DNA of 64,000 nt from the NCBI RefSeq assembly GCF_001885075.1, contig NZ_MODU01000004.1, positions 248,001 to 312,000 on the forward strand, given 5' to 3'. Position numbers and translations under genes: made by a program. This document shows positions 27,266 through 37,174 of the stretch, one piece after another; position 1 is the stretch's first letter, and each line of letters opens with the position of its first letter. The stretch comes from Alteromonas sp. V450. GTDB lineage: Bacteria; Pseudomonadota; Gammaproteobacteria; Enterobacterales; Alteromonadaceae. The notes below the pieces were generated by a model, which saw only the letters and a program-made list of their open reading frames with translations, had not been told where the DNA came from and ran no database searches.

Positions 27266-28057
27266 TTACAATATCAGCTCTCTCACCAACTTACTGCCAA
27301 AATAAGCGAGAGAGAGTAATACAACGCCCAACACTGTCATGGCTATTACCTGCTTGCCTCGCCAGCCGCGCAGTTTTTGACCTACAACAAGCGTAAGGAA
27401 GACAACGAGCGCTGATGCTGAAAGAACCGTTTTATGTGCATACGTTTTATTTAGCATATCATCTAGGAAAACAAATCCGCTAAGAAGCGAAACCGACAGC
27501 AAACACGTTCCTGCGAGTAATAATTTGAAAAGAATATTTTCGACCAGCATAAGGGGCGGAAGTGAGGAGTGAAGCAATGTCGCTCCTTTTTGTTTTAGGC
27601 GGTAGGTTATGTACGACATTTGAAGTGCGTATAAAAACGCTATAACCAATGTGCAATATGCAAAAAGAGACAAACTAATATGTACCACTAACCCAGGCTG
27701 CAGTTCGATGTGCATTATGTACGATACGGGAATTAAATGCGATGCTAACACGGCCATTGCAGCAAAACCAAAAACAACAGGAAGCAGAATGAGGTTGGGG
27801 ATCGATCGAGCAAAAATAAGCATTGATACGGTGATGATCCAAGACACCAAAGATAACACATTTGTTATGCTCATATCTTGCCCTGGCGAAACAATTATCA
27901 CGTTGATTAGAAATGCTATATGCGCCAACGCCCCGATACTTGCCAAAGATAGACCGAGGCGCTTATTCGGGCCGTCTTGATGTACGAATTTGCCAATAAG
28001 TACTGCCGCAGCCAATGCGTAGAGTAAAGCAGCAGAAATGGCGAAAAGGGTGTTCAT
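27266..28057 (-). CDS. ypjD: CcsA-like inner membrane protein YpjD
   Basis: 263 residues, nearly all hydrophobic, with about eight membrane helices. The central VVHISLSLFAYCTLVIAFLYAL and the preceding histidine-containing segments mark the cytochrome c assembly (CcsA/CcmC) domain of the YpjD group. Its place beside ffh (divergent) and yfjD matches E. coli, where the two have been tied to cation resistance. A role in heme delivery is a family association only. Three hundred bases separate it from ffh. Confidence 0.88.
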   Translation of the reverse strand: MNTLFAISAALLYALAAAVLIGKFVHQDGPNKRLGLSLASIGALAHIAFLINVIIVSPGQDMSITNVLSLVSWIITVSMLIFARSIPNLILLPVVFGFAAMAVLASHLIPVSYIMHIELQPGLVVHISLSLFAYCTLVIAFLYALQMSYITYRLKQKGATLLHSSLPPLMLVENILFKLLLAGTCLLSVSLLSGFVFLDDMLNKTYAHKTVLSASALVVFLTLVVGQKLRGWRGKQVIAMTVLGVVLLSLAYFGSKLVRELIL

Positions 28058-28355
28058 GATGTGTCCTGTAATAGGTTGGTGATGTCTTCACCGACAGAGT
28101 CGGTATTGATACTGCAACTTGCGAGTAAATTCAACCATCTCCTTGATTTTGTTTGTTTCACACCCACTTTTAGTGTGGGTATTGACTGGTGGGGACCCAA
28201 TGAGTGCATCACATGCGCGTCGATAATTGTCTACGTTGCCTCGACAGTTCTTTGCGCAGAAGTTTAAAAATTTAACCGCAATTGTGGGTACGTTACCGTT
28301 CGCTTTTACGTTACAATGCGGGCATTACGTCTGAAATAAAAAGAAGTTTCATACT
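28058..28355. promoter_or_regulatory. Divergent control region of ypjD and ffh
   Basis: 298 bp between divergent starts. A TACAAT-like -10 (near 28310) precedes ffh, but its -35 is poor. CACCCAC-like and GTGGGT-like segments near 28161-28180 form a small inverted repeat (CACACCCAC/GTGTGGGT-like) of unknown meaning. No gene is evident here. Confidence 0.4.
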
Positions 28356-29786
28356 ATGTTTGAGAATTTATCAGAACGCTTAGGCCAGACATTACGAAAT
28401 GTCAGCGGTAAAGGGCGTCTTACTGAAGACAATATTAAAGAAACGCTACGCGAAGTGCGTATGGCGCTACTTGAAGCCGACGTTGCGCTTCCGGTAGTAA
28501 AAGCGTTTGTTGCGCAGGTAAAAGAGCGTGCAGTTGGTACCGAAGTTACCAAGAGCCTCAAGCCTGGCCAAGTATTTATTAAAATCGTACAGTCTGAGCT
28601 AGAGTCTGTGATGGGGGAGGCGAATGAAAAGCTGAACCTTGCAGCTCAACCTCCAGCTGTTGTGCTTATGGCGGGCTTACAAGGTGCGGGTAAAACCACG
28701 TCTGTAGGTAAACTTGCCAAATACTTAACCGAGCGCGAGAAGAAGAAAGTGATGGTAGTGAGTGCCGACGTATACCGTCCGGCCGCCATCAAGCAGCTTG
28801 AAACACTCGCCGGTGAAGTGAATGTAGCTTTCCATCCGTCAACGATTTTACAAAAGCCCATTGATATCGTTAACGACGCTATTGTTGAAGCGAAGAAAAA
28901 TTTCTTTGATGTACTACTTGTAGATACCGCGGGTCGTTTGCATGTCGATAACGACATGATGGACGAAATTAAAGAACTTCACGCTGCAGTTAAGCCAATT
29001 GAAACCCTGTTCGTGGTTGACGCTATGACAGGTCAGGACGCTGCGAATACCGCAAAAGCGTTTAACGATGCACTGCCTTTAACGGGTGTCATTCTTACTA
29101 AAGCAGATGGTGACGCACGAGGTGGTGCTGCGCTATCGGTTCGTCACATCACAGGTAAACCCATCAAGTTTATCGGTATGGGCGAAAAAGTGGATGCACT
29201 TGAGCCTTTCCACCCTGAGCGTATTGCGTCTCGTATCTTAGGTATGGGCGACGTACTTAGCCTTATCGAAGAAGTTGAGCGTAAGGTTGATAAGTCGAAA
29301 GCGGAAAAGCTGGCCAAGAAAGTACAGAAAGGAAAAGGCTTCGACCTGCAAGATTTTAAAGATCAGCTCGAGCAAATGAAGAACATGGGCGGCATGATGG
29401 GAATGCTTGATAAACTGCCTGGCATGGGCGGTATGTCTGATAAAATTAAAGATCAGGCGAACGACAAGCAGTTCAATCAAATGGAAGCCATCATTAATTC
29501 AATGACGCCCGCTGAACGTGCGCGCCCAGATATGATTAAAGGATCGCGTAAGCGCCGTATAGCAGCCGGCTCAGGTACGCAAATTCAAGACGTAAACCGT
29601 TTACTTAAGCAGTTTACGCAAATGCAGAAAATGATGAAGAAGATGTCTGGCGGCGGCATGAAGAAGATGATGCGTCAGATGAAAGGCATGATGCCTCCGG
29701 GGGGCGGTTTTGGTGGTCCAGGCGGCCCAGGTGGATTCGGCGGTCCTGGCGGATTTGGCGGAGGCGGCGGCTTCCCACCACGTTAA
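28356..29786 (+). CDS. ffh: Signal recognition particle protein Ffh
   Basis: 476 residues with the SRP54 architecture: helical N domain, GTPase G domain (GLQGAGKTTSVGKLAKYL around 105-122, DTAGRLHVD, TKADGDARGGAALS) and a Met-rich M domain (MKNMGGMMGMLDKLPGMGGM, then KGSRKRRIAAGSGTQIQDVN, the 4.5S RNA-binding segment). The C-terminus is an unusually Gly/Pro-rich tail (GGFGGPGGPGGFGGPGGFGG). It binds signal sequences of nascent inner-membrane proteins and delivers them to FtsY and SecYEG. A strong terminator follows. In E. coli ffh is next to rpsP; here the two are 18 kb apart. Confidence 0.97.
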   Translation: MFENLSERLGQTLRNVSGKGRLTEDNIKETLREVRMALLEADVALPVVKAFVAQVKERAVGTEVTKSLKPGQVFIKIVQSELESVMGEANEKLNLAAQPPAVVLMAGLQGAGKTTSVGKLAKYLTEREKKKVMVVSADVYRPAAIKQLETLAGEVNVAFHPSTILQKPIDIVNDAIVEAKKNFFDVLLVDTAGRLHVDNDMMDEIKELHAAVKPIETLFVVDAMTGQDAANTAKAFNDALPLTGVILTKADGDARGGAALSVRHITGKPIKFIGMGEKVDALEPFHPERIASRILGMGDVLSLIEEVERKVDKSKAEKLAKKVQKGKGFDLQDFKDQLEQMKNMGGMMGMLDKLPGMGGMSDKIKDQANDKQFNQMEAIINSMTPAERARPDMIKGSRKRRIAAGSGTQIQDVNRLLKQFTQMQKMMKKMSGGGMKKMMRQMKGMMPPGGGFGGPGGPGGFGGPGGFGGGGGFPPR

Positions 29787-29811
29787 GGTTATCGCATAAT
29801 TTCATAACGCT

Positions 29812-29849
29812 AAAAAACCTCAATCGCAGCAATGCATTGAGGTTTTTTT
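29812..29849 (+). terminator. Intrinsic terminator of ffh
   Basis: CCTCAAT (29818-29824) and ATTGAGG (29836-29842) form a stem flanked by six A residues on the left and seven T on the right, 30 bp after the ffh stop. The A/T flanks make it bidirectional in principle. Confidence 0.9.
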
Positions 29850-29971
29850 ATTTTTTTGCATCCGTTGTCACTCATCAATCGTTTGGCTTGTTGATTAGGA
29901 CGTGAGCAGTACTTATCGCATTGCGCGGCTAAGCAACGTCTCTTCACTAAACAACAAGTACGGAGATGAAG

Positions 29972-32047
29972 ATGGAATTCAATAAAACATCACAACAAAA
30001 ATTAAAACTTTCACTATTAGCTTCAGCAATGGTGTTCGCACTTAGTGCCTGCGATGGAGATGACGGAAAAGATGGGGTGAACGGTGCTGATGGTGCAGAT
30101 GGTGCACCTGGACAAGACGGTGCACCAGGTCAAAATGGATCCCCAGGCTTCGCGTCTGCAACTTTCTTAGTCGCAAATAATGGCGAGAACAACCGCAATA
30201 CGGTTACTTCGATAGACCAAAACGCAAATGTGTTATCCACGGTAACCACAGGAGCCAATGAGGGGATTGTATTCACGCATAGCGGAAGTCTGGTACAAGC
30301 CGGCGACAGTGATTTACCGTTGTTAAGAACGCTTTGTAATTTTGAAGCTCAAGCTGACTATATGATGAGTGCAGGGCACGAGATAACAGGTGCAACTACG
30401 GGGCTTGTTAACCCTAAAGGTATCGCTTTTGCTGAAGATGCTGGCTTGGTCATGATTGCTGACTTTAACGGTCAAAAGGTAAGTGTTTTCGGCAGCCAAG
30501 CGGCAGGAAATGTAGCCCCTATTGCAGAAATAATGACGTCTGCCAAACCATGGGATTTGGCCTACGACGAACAAAGCGACAGATTGTTTGTGGCACTGAC
30601 CGATGGAACGCTCTCGGTTTACGATAATATCGCTGGTTCTGATTTTGTGCCCACAGTTATGCGTTCAGTGGTGCCTTCAGATGCAGACGGAAATCAGATA
30701 TCGATTAATCTGCACGGCATCGTTTACGAGCCCATGTCTAATCGTATGGTGTTATCCGACGTAGGTGACGCTGCTATCGCCGATGATGGTCAAATTTTTG
30801 TTTTGGAAAATGTTTCATCAGCTGATGGCGCTGTCGTACCAAGTAGAGTGATTGGCGGCGCATCGACTCAGCTTGGTAATCCAGTAGACATTGTCCTAAC
30901 GGGTTCAGACCTTCGAGTAGCGGAAAAGTCTAATGACGCAATCTTGGTGTTCTCAAATATATTCAATGGTGCTAGTGGCGATGTTGCGCCAACGCTATCA
31001 ACACCTTCGGTAAAACCAGAGTCGTTGGCTGAGTTAACTCAGCTGAACGAGATGAAAGATGCATCGGACGATGGCATAACTACCATGCCAATCAAAGGCC
31101 TTTCGGTATCGAGCAATCCATCAAACAACGGTGAGACTACCGGGCAAGTAGCACAATACAGCGCTGTACTATCTAGTGAGCTAAGCACCTTTGATGCCGG
31201 TATGAGCATCGAGAGTGCCGCTTTTACCGCTAGCGGTGATGGTGTCATCACCTTCGATGATGTTGAAACCTCGACGGGTGGTTTACTTGTGGTTAATCGT
31301 CTCAAAGGCTCGAGAGACGGTATGATGTATAGCGATAGTTTCGACCACACGATTGTAGGTAGTGAAACAGGTTTGATTGCGCCTAAGGGTCTAGACATCG
31401 CTTCAGAAGCCGGTGTGGTATTCGTGGCAGATGTTAACGAAGCGACTCCCGCCGTTCGCGTGTTTTCGCCTTGTGCGTCGGGCAACGTTGCGCCTTTATT
31501 AACACTTGAAGCCGCTAACGGTGCTCGCCCTTGGGATGTGGACTACGACCCATCAACTGATAGTGCGTATTTGGCGTTGACCAATGGGTCGGTTGCTGTG
31601 TTTGAAGAGGTTCTGCGTCAAATGGAAAGCGGTGAAACCGTCATTACGGGCGAAGACAGGCTAATTGTTCCTGCAAGTGGTGGGGAAGCATTTGTAGCGC
31701 CAACCAATATTCACGGCATAGACTATGATAGCCAAAGCGATAGCTTGGTCATATCTGATGTAGGTAGCGCAGCAGACGCTACCGACGGCAAACTCTATGT
31801 AATTCCAGGCGCAGGTAGTGCTGATGGCATAACTGATGTATCCGTGAATATTGCAGGACCGAACTCGATGTTGGGTAATCCGGTAGACTTGATGCTTAGC
31901 AATGGTCATGTATATGTTGCTGAAAAATCAAACGGTATGATCCTTCGCTTTGATAACATTTTAAATTCAGCCTCGGGCGATATCTCGCCTACTTTCAGCA
32001 TGATGTATCCCGCGCCTGAGTCGGTGAATGTGTTAACGATAAAGTAG
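29972..32047 (+). CDS. Lipoprotein with a collagen-like segment and two propeller-like repeats
   Basis: 691 residues from the ATG at 29972 (MEFNKTSQQKLKL); an ATG at 29966 directly touches the GGAG ribosome site, so the second is better spaced. Signal peptide with lipobox LSAC (Cys27) and Asp at +2, which in enterobacteria keeps lipoproteins in the inner membrane. A collagen-like run of G-x-x triplets follows (DGKDGVNGADGADGAPGQDG, then APGQNGSPG). The rest is two homologous halves, each with NPKGIAFAEDAGLV/APKGLDIASEAGVV, PWDLAYDEQSD/PWDVDYDPSTD, LHGIVYEPMSN/IHGIDYDSQSD and LGNPVDIVLTGS/LGNPVDLMLSNG, resembling NHL/SMP-30-type beta-propellers. No catalytic motif seen. Function unknown; a binding or matrix protein is plausible. 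Confidence 0.7.
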   Translation: MEFNKTSQQKLKLSLLASAMVFALSACDGDDGKDGVNGADGADGAPGQDGAPGQNGSPGFASATFLVANNGENNRNTVTSIDQNANVLSTVTTGANEGIVFTHSGSLVQAGDSDLPLLRTLCNFEAQADYMMSAGHEITGATTGLVNPKGIAFAEDAGLVMIADFNGQKVSVFGSQAAGNVAPIAEIMTSAKPWDLAYDEQSDRLFVALTDGTLSVYDNIAGSDFVPTVMRSVVPSDADGNQISINLHGIVYEPMSNRMVLSDVGDAAIADDGQIFVLENVSSADGAVVPSRVIGGASTQLGNPVDIVLTGSDLRVAEKSNDAILVFSNIFNGASGDVAPTLSTPSVKPESLAELTQLNEMKDASDDGITTMPIKGLSVSSNPSNNGETTGQVAQYSAVLSSELSTFDAGMSIESAAFTASGDGVITFDDVETSTGGLLVVNRLKGSRDGMMYSDSFDHTIVGSETGLIAPKGLDIASEAGVVFVADVNEATPAVRVFSPCASGNVAPLLTLEAANGARPWDVDYDPSTDSAYLALTNGSVAVFEEVLRQMESGETVITGEDRLIVPASGGEAFVAPTNIHGIDYDSQSDSLVISDVGSAADATDGKLYVIPGAGSADGITDVSVNIAGPNSMLGNPVDLMLSNGHVYVAEKSNGMILRFDNILNSASGDISPTFSMMYPAPESVNVLTIK

Positions 32048-32064
32048 GAAAGGTAGTGACAATT

Positions 32065-32091
32065 GGGACGCTTTTAAAGCGTCCCCTTTCT
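32065..32091 (+). terminator. Hairpin between converging lipoprotein genes
   Basis: GGGACGCTTT-T-AAAGCGTCCC (32065-32085) followed by CTTTCT. A near-perfect 10-bp stem; it starts 18 bp after the plus-strand stop and contains the stop codon of the minus-strand lipoprotein gene. The T tract is poor, so termination may be partial. Confidence 0.55.
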
Positions 32092-33099
32092 AATAACGAA
32101 ATCTGCAAATTTAACCCGTTCTTCTTGTTGGCGTAATTTGTCTATTTCGGCGGTAGAGCGGTAAATTCCCCACTTAGGGCGAACAAAGTCATCGCTAGAC
32201 ACCCCTCGCCACATGTCTATATTTGTCTCATTGACGTCGACAACAATTGCGCTATCACGAAGCCGCGTTATTTGCATCATGAAGCTGCCTTCTTCGGCGA
32301 ATGTGGCTTGTACAAATACTTTCACCCATTCATCGGCAATGTCATTGAAGTTTGTTCGTATCAAATAAACGTCACTCGTACTAGAACCGTTAGTATTAAA
32401 GCCCACACTGTGCCTTACTTGAAGTTCTTTACCAGAACTATCTTTTTCAACAGCGGAAAGTGTAATGACTGGCTGATCGTCGTTGCCGTTAGTGTTGTCA
32501 TCAGTATCGTTTCGCGCTTTAAGCTGAAAGAAATGACTAAACTTACGGGTTAACGACATCTCACTTGAAATGTGGAAATACCACTCAAACTGCATGGTCT
32601 CACCCTCAAAGCCAAGCAGGTTATTATCGCTCTTGTCATACGTTTTAATTTCGTTGCGCTGACGGTCGGATTGAACGCCCTTATTGAAATCTTCATCGCG
32701 ATGGGCCAGAAACACAAAATGTGGTCCCACGATACTATCTGTTTCTTCTAGAATATGTGCTGTATCAGTGTGATCGCCTGCAAATAAATCTGGGGCTTCT
32801 ATACTCCCTTCGCCTAACACGCGTTCTATTGATGCATAGGTTTCGCTTGCGCTGTCTGTTCCTGTAGCAATAAGCGTTACTTCAGAAGTAACGGTAAATG
32901 CTTCTTGCTCAGCGGGGTCTTCATTTTTATCTCCATCACCTTGCGAGTCAGGTAATGGAACCGCTTCAGGCGGCGCCGGGCTTGTGGTGCTACCGCCACA
33001 TGCAGATATGGCTGTAATCACCAAAGCAATTAAGAAGAAGTACAAAAGCACTTTCAGGGTTTCATGTAGGATGTTTTCGTTTTTATTATTTGAAGACAC
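32074..33099 (-). CDS. Lipoprotein with a concanavalin-like, polysaccharide-lyase-type domain
   Basis: 341 residues. Signal with lipobox ISAC (Cys34, Gly at +2, predicting the outer membrane), a Pro/Asp/Glu-rich linker (about 40-70), then a beta-rich domain with HRDEDFNKGVQSDRQRNEIK, FEGETMQFEWYFHIS, SHFFQLKAR, and near the end RPKWGIYRSTAEIDKLR and VKFADFVIRKGTL. The DRQRNEIKxYDKS, HxxQLKA and RPKWGIYRS motifs recall heparin-lyase-I-like/glucuronan-lyase jelly rolls. This is recognition by eye, and catalytic activity is unproven. If right, it is a cell-surface carbohydrate-binding or -cleaving protein, suited to a marine particle degrader. No CAZyme neighbours are visible. Confidence 0.55.
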   Translation of the reverse strand: MSSNNKNENILHETLKVLLYFFLIALVITAISACGGSTTSPAPPEAVPLPDSQGDGDKNEDPAEQEAFTVTSEVTLIATGTDSASETYASIERVLGEGSIEAPDLFAGDHTDTAHILEETDSIVGPHFVFLAHRDEDFNKGVQSDRQRNEIKTYDKSDNNLLGFEGETMQFEWYFHISSEMSLTRKFSHFFQLKARNDTDDNTNGNDDQPVITLSAVEKDSSGKELQVRHSVGFNTNGSSTSDVYLIRTNFNDIADEWVKVFVQATFAEEGSFMMQITRLRDSAIVVDVNETNIDMWRGVSSDDFVRPKWGIYRSTAEIDKLRQQEERVKFADFVIRKGTL

Positions 33100-33451
33100 G
33101 GTTTATGCCAATTGTTTTTAATTGGTTAATAAGATGTTTTAAAATTGGTTAACCAGCAAGTGTAAGAAATGATCTGTTGCAAAAATAATGTCGGCGTATC
33201 GTTTTTCGATGTGACGTGTGACAAATTCTATTTAGAACAAACGATAGAAATTTTTGACCTCAACAGCACGCTTTATAACCAACAAATGACTGCACATCTG
33301 TGCAAATTCGTGAATTCATAATACACTGACGGGCTACATCGTGCGCATGTGCTCGCTTTCTTTTAGGTATGCAACTTTTACCCTATCAAAGCAGGTACAG
33401 TTTTGTGCTGTGTGAGCGTTCACCCGGCAGAGTTATTGATACAGGAACACT
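33100..33451. promoter_or_regulatory. Divergent control region between the lyase-like lipoprotein and the condensin operon
   Basis: 352 bp, AT-rich. It contains two direct copies of ATTGGTTAA (33121-33129 and 33144-33152), 23 bp apart (about two helical turns), near the start of the lipoprotein gene, and a short palindrome GTGA-GCGT-TCAC about 30 bp before mksB. No gene seen. Confidence 0.4.
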
Positions 33452-36400
33452 ATGGCAGGCTTAAAACGTATTATTCTTATCGACACGCATTTACCAGGCG
33501 TGGTCGAGCTAAAGCTTGATGGACACACCAATATTTGTGGTACCAATGCATCAGGGAAAACCACGCTTCAACGACTTATTCCCGTGTTTTACGGCGAGTA
33601 TCCTAGCCGCGTGGTACCGGCAACCCGTGACAGCTTTGAACGCTGGTACTTGCCTCGTTTATCTAGCTTTATCATCTATGAATACACGCGTGCCGAAGGT
33701 GATCTATGCCAAGCAGTGTTAAGTTCAAACGGTACGGGCGTTAATTATCGTTTAATTGGCAAGCCATTTGAAATCAGTGACTACTTAATAGAGCAAAAGA
33801 ACGGCAAACACGCCAGTGTAAGCAGCGCCGAGCTTGCACGCGCCATGAAGCGCAACAACATATTGGTTACGAGCTTACTTAATACGAAAGACTTCCGCGC
33901 CATCATTCAAAACGATCACGGTGTGCTTAACCAGAGTAACAATGCCCGTGAGCTATTAGGCTACGCCAAAATCTTTAGCCTTTGCGAACCGTCGAAACAC
34001 ATGCGCCACATCGAGAAACTGGCTAAAGCGGTTCACTCGAAAGAAGGCAAGATGGAAACCATCAAGGCCATGATTGCCGCCATTTTAGAAGAGGATGGCG
34101 TTACGCCACCTACTTCAGGCTTAAGCCGCCACCGCGTTGATGACTGGATTAAAGAATGTCACTTAATTAAACAATTCGACAAAATTCGCCCTGAGTTTTC
34201 TAAACTCGAACAAGCTGACATGGCGCTAACCACAACAGAGCAAGTGCTTGCTAACCTTAAGCATAGCTTCGAGCTTGATAAGACCTACTTGGCTGCGCGG
34301 GTTGAAACAACAAAGAATGAACTGGATGAGAATAGCTTCCAGCGCAAACAAACGGACAGCGAGTGGGGTGATACCCGTGATCACCTAAACCAGGTTATTT
34401 CATCTGCTCGCGCAGATGTTGAGAAGTTCACCAGTGAACTTGATACGGTTGAGCGTGAATTCGATAAGTGGCAAGACGACAATATTGAGCAGCTTAAAGA
34501 AGACGTCGCCAATTTGTCGCAGTGGCAAAATGAAAAGGCCATGGCCGATAGTCGCTATGTACTGCTTACTGAAAAACACCAAGATATTGAGTCGGCCTAC
34601 AACAAGCGCTTGGCTGAGCTAGGTGAAAAGCTGTCAATCACTTTAGAAGAAATGTCAGCCGCACGCCAAGAAGCCGCAGAGAATAAAGCTGAGCAGCAGC
34701 AGAGCGAGCGTGAAGCATTAAGTCGTATTCAGAGCGACTACAATAGCCAGCTAAGCGCGCTTCAGAACGATTACCAAAATAGTTTGAATGAGTTAAAGGT
34801 AGCTGAAGCTGAACTGAAAGCTTCACTTAACAATGCAGGCTACAACGAATTTGAACAATCTCAGCTAGATATTCTTGATGCGGCCATAAAAGAAGCATCG
34901 ATTAATGAAGATGCAGCGCGGGGTGAGCTGCGACAAGCGCAGCAGGCGCACAGCAAATCAGTTGAGTTTCGCAAAGAGTGTTCTAATGCGTTAGATAAAG
35001 CGCGCAACGCCTTTCAACAAGAAGAAAAAGCGGTTAACAAAATTAATGCGCTTCTTTACCCTGGCGAAGGCTCGCTACTTGAGTTCTTGCGTGCCAATGT
35101 CGATGACTGGGAGTTATCGTTAGGTAAAGTTGTGCGCCCTGAGCTACTAGAGCGCACTGATTTAGCGCCTGTTATGGCAAAAGATGCACAAGGCGACAGC
35201 GATACCTTTATGGGCGTTAAGTTAGCACTTACTGAACTTGATACCCCAGACTATGCTTGTACCGAACAAGCCCTTAAGCAGCAACTGCAAGAAGCTGAAA
35301 TTCGTCAAGCCGCTGCCCTTGCTGCGCAGAACGAATGCGAACAGCGCTTGGCGAAAGCGAACGAAGATGTGCGCAACGCCGAGCTTGTGGTTACCCAAAA
35401 AGACAACGCCGTTAAAAGTGCCGAAGCCAGCCGTAAACGCGCACAGCAAGACCGCGATACGGTACTTAGTGAATATCAGCAGGCGCTTTCTGCACGTAAG
35501 CAAAAAGCCAAAACTAAGCTTGAAGCGAACCAGCAGTCGCAAAAGCAAGCGAAGGCGCAGTTTGAGCTTAGTCGTGACGAAATCAAAGATCAGCAGCGCG
35601 AAGCGGAAACCGAACACAAATTTCACTGGCAGCAGCTCATCGCTGACAGTGAAGCACGTATATCTCAACTTGATAGCGACATGCGTAAGGCGAAAGACAA
35701 TGCTGCCCAAGACCGCAAAGATATGCAGGATTGGCTAGAAAGCGAATTGAGCAATCGCGGTGTGGATGTTGATGAAATAGGTCTGCTTAAAAAGCAAATC
35801 AATAAGCTTAAAGAAGACATTACGCGCACTGAAACCCACCGTCATAAAGTAGCCGACTACGAGCGTTGGTACACTAACGTATTTACCAAGCAAAAAGTGG
35901 TATGGCAGGAGGGCTTGTCTAAGTCGCGTAAGCTATTGGGTGAATCTGAGCGTAACTTAGCCAGCAAACAAGCAACCTATAAAGCGAACCGCGAACAGCT
36001 TCAAGAGCAGCACGGACAGCTTGAAACTACGCTTAAAACTGCCAGTGAGCACCTGGAACAGGTTAAAACCTTAAGTAAATCTCTGGCCAAGCTTACGCTT
36101 CAAGCGGGTGATGAAACGGCTGAAATTAAGCACGACGATGTAAGTATTGGTCAGCGTATCTCAGAAGTGCAAAGCCAGCTTCAAGAGCGCGAAAACTTGC
36201 TAAGCGATATTCGCGCCTATGTAGAGCGGTTCGATCAGCTTATTGCCGCGCAAGCGGGCACAGGGCTATCTGATACGTGGGAGCGCGCCCGTGAAGAGTG
36301 TGCAACGCTGAACGCCCACGGCGTGAAGAGCTTTGATCACCGCCGTATGGTGTCGCATTTAGCACAGCTTCTAAACGTGATTGTCCCGCAGAAGCTACAG

Positions 36401-37174
36401 GGCTTGCGTGAGCAAGGCCGTATCTTTGGCGCCGATCTTTCGCAATACTACTTTGTACTTGCCGATATCGATAAACGCATTGTGTCGCAAAGCCGCCGTA
36501 TTACCCAAGAGGTCGACGGCGACCTTTCTCTTGATGGTGTATCAGACTCGGCTGTTAAAATTCGCTCACGCATTAGTGAACTTGAATTCTGGCCTGAACT
36601 TGAGCAATTCAGAAAGCTCTATGAGCACTGGATGGAAGAGGGGGCTAACGAGTTACCAGAGGAAGAGTACGGTCAAAGTATGCGCCGGGTTCTTGATATT
36701 CTTGGCCGTGCAGCGCTTACGGGCGGTATTAGCAAGCTACTTGATATCGAACTTCACCTACGTGAAGGTAAAAGTGACCTTGTTATTCGTACCGACCGCC
36801 AGCTTAACGAGTCATCAAGCCACGGTATGGCCTACCTAATCTTGTGTAAATTCTTACTCGCTTTCACACGTCTGCTGCGCGGCGATGCCGACGCCACAGT
36901 GCATTGGCCTATCGATGAACTAGGTACACTTCACCAAAACAACGTGAAGAAAATCTTTGAAGCGTGTCAAAACAATAATATTAGTGTAGTTGGCGCATTC
37001 CCTAACCCTGAATCAGAAGTATTGACGCTGTTTGAAAACCGCTACTTGATAGATAAGGTAACCCGCCAACTGCAGGTGGTTCAGCCCAAAGCAAGCGCTA
37101 TAGGGGCGCGCATTAAACAGAAAAAAGAAGCAGAAAAGAACGGTGAAGTAGCAGGTGAGGAGACATCAGCATGA
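33452..37174 (+). CDS. mksB: SMC-like ATPase of a MukBEF/MksBEF-type condensin
   Basis: 1240 residues. Walker A is CGTNASGKTTLQRLIPV (Gly30-Thr37), and the C-terminal ATPase half has a signature loop (NESSSHGMAYLILCKF) and Walker B (VHWPIDELGTLHQNNVKKIF). Between them are two long coiled-coil arms (about 230-520 and 620-1000) rich in A, E, K and Q, around a small hinge (about 525-615, PGEGSLLEFLRANVDDWELS). This is the MukB/MksB/JetC layout and not Rad50/SbcC (no zinc hook) or classical SMC (no QxxGG hinge). It overlaps the next gene by 4 bp (ATGA). It should fold or extrude DNA loops with the two following proteins. Exact subfamily is inferred. Confidence 0.82.
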   Translation: MAGLKRIILIDTHLPGVVELKLDGHTNICGTNASGKTTLQRLIPVFYGEYPSRVVPATRDSFERWYLPRLSSFIIYEYTRAEGDLCQAVLSSNGTGVNYRLIGKPFEISDYLIEQKNGKHASVSSAELARAMKRNNILVTSLLNTKDFRAIIQNDHGVLNQSNNARELLGYAKIFSLCEPSKHMRHIEKLAKAVHSKEGKMETIKAMIAAILEEDGVTPPTSGLSRHRVDDWIKECHLIKQFDKIRPEFSKLEQADMALTTTEQVLANLKHSFELDKTYLAARVETTKNELDENSFQRKQTDSEWGDTRDHLNQVISSARADVEKFTSELDTVEREFDKWQDDNIEQLKEDVANLSQWQNEKAMADSRYVLLTEKHQDIESAYNKRLAELGEKLSITLEEMSAARQEAAENKAEQQQSEREALSRIQSDYNSQLSALQNDYQNSLNELKVAEAELKASLNNAGYNEFEQSQLDILDAAIKEASINEDAARGELRQAQQAHSKSVEFRKECSNALDKARNAFQQEEKAVNKINALLYPGEGSLLEFLRANVDDWELSLGKVVRPELLERTDLAPVMAKDAQGDSDTFMGVKLALTELDTPDYACTEQALKQQLQEAEIRQAAALAAQNECEQRLAKANEDVRNAELVVTQKDNAVKSAEASRKRAQQDRDTVLSEYQQALSARKQKAKTKLEANQQSQKQAKAQFELSRDEIKDQQREAETEHKFHWQQLIADSEARISQLDSDMRKAKDNAAQDRKDMQDWLESELSNRGVDVDEIGLLKKQINKLKEDITRTETHRHKVADYERWYTNVFTKQKVVWQEGLSKSRKLLGESERNLASKQATYKANREQLQEQHGQLETTLKTASEHLEQVKTLSKSLAKLTLQAGDETAEIKHDDVSIGQRISEVQSQLQERENLLSDIRAYVERFDQLIAAQAGTGLSDTWERAREECATLNAHGVKSFDHRRMVSHLAQLLNVIVPQKLQGLREQGRIFGADLSQYYFVLADIDKRIVSQSRRITQEVDGDLSLDGVSDSAVKIRSRISELEFWPELEQFRKLYEHWMEEGANELPEEEYGQSMRRVLDILGRAALTGGISKLLDIELHLREGKSDLVIRTDRQLNESSSHGMAYLILCKFLLAFTRLLRGDADATVHWPIDELGTLHQNNVKKIFEACQNNNISVVGAFPNPESEVLTLFENRYLIDKVTRQLQVVQPKASAIGARIKQKKEAEKNGEVAGEETSA

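Noticed and set aside
28061..28267. 68-residue plus-strand frame upstream of ffh
   Set aside because: It has no ribosome site, unlikely composition, and lies in the divergent promoter region.
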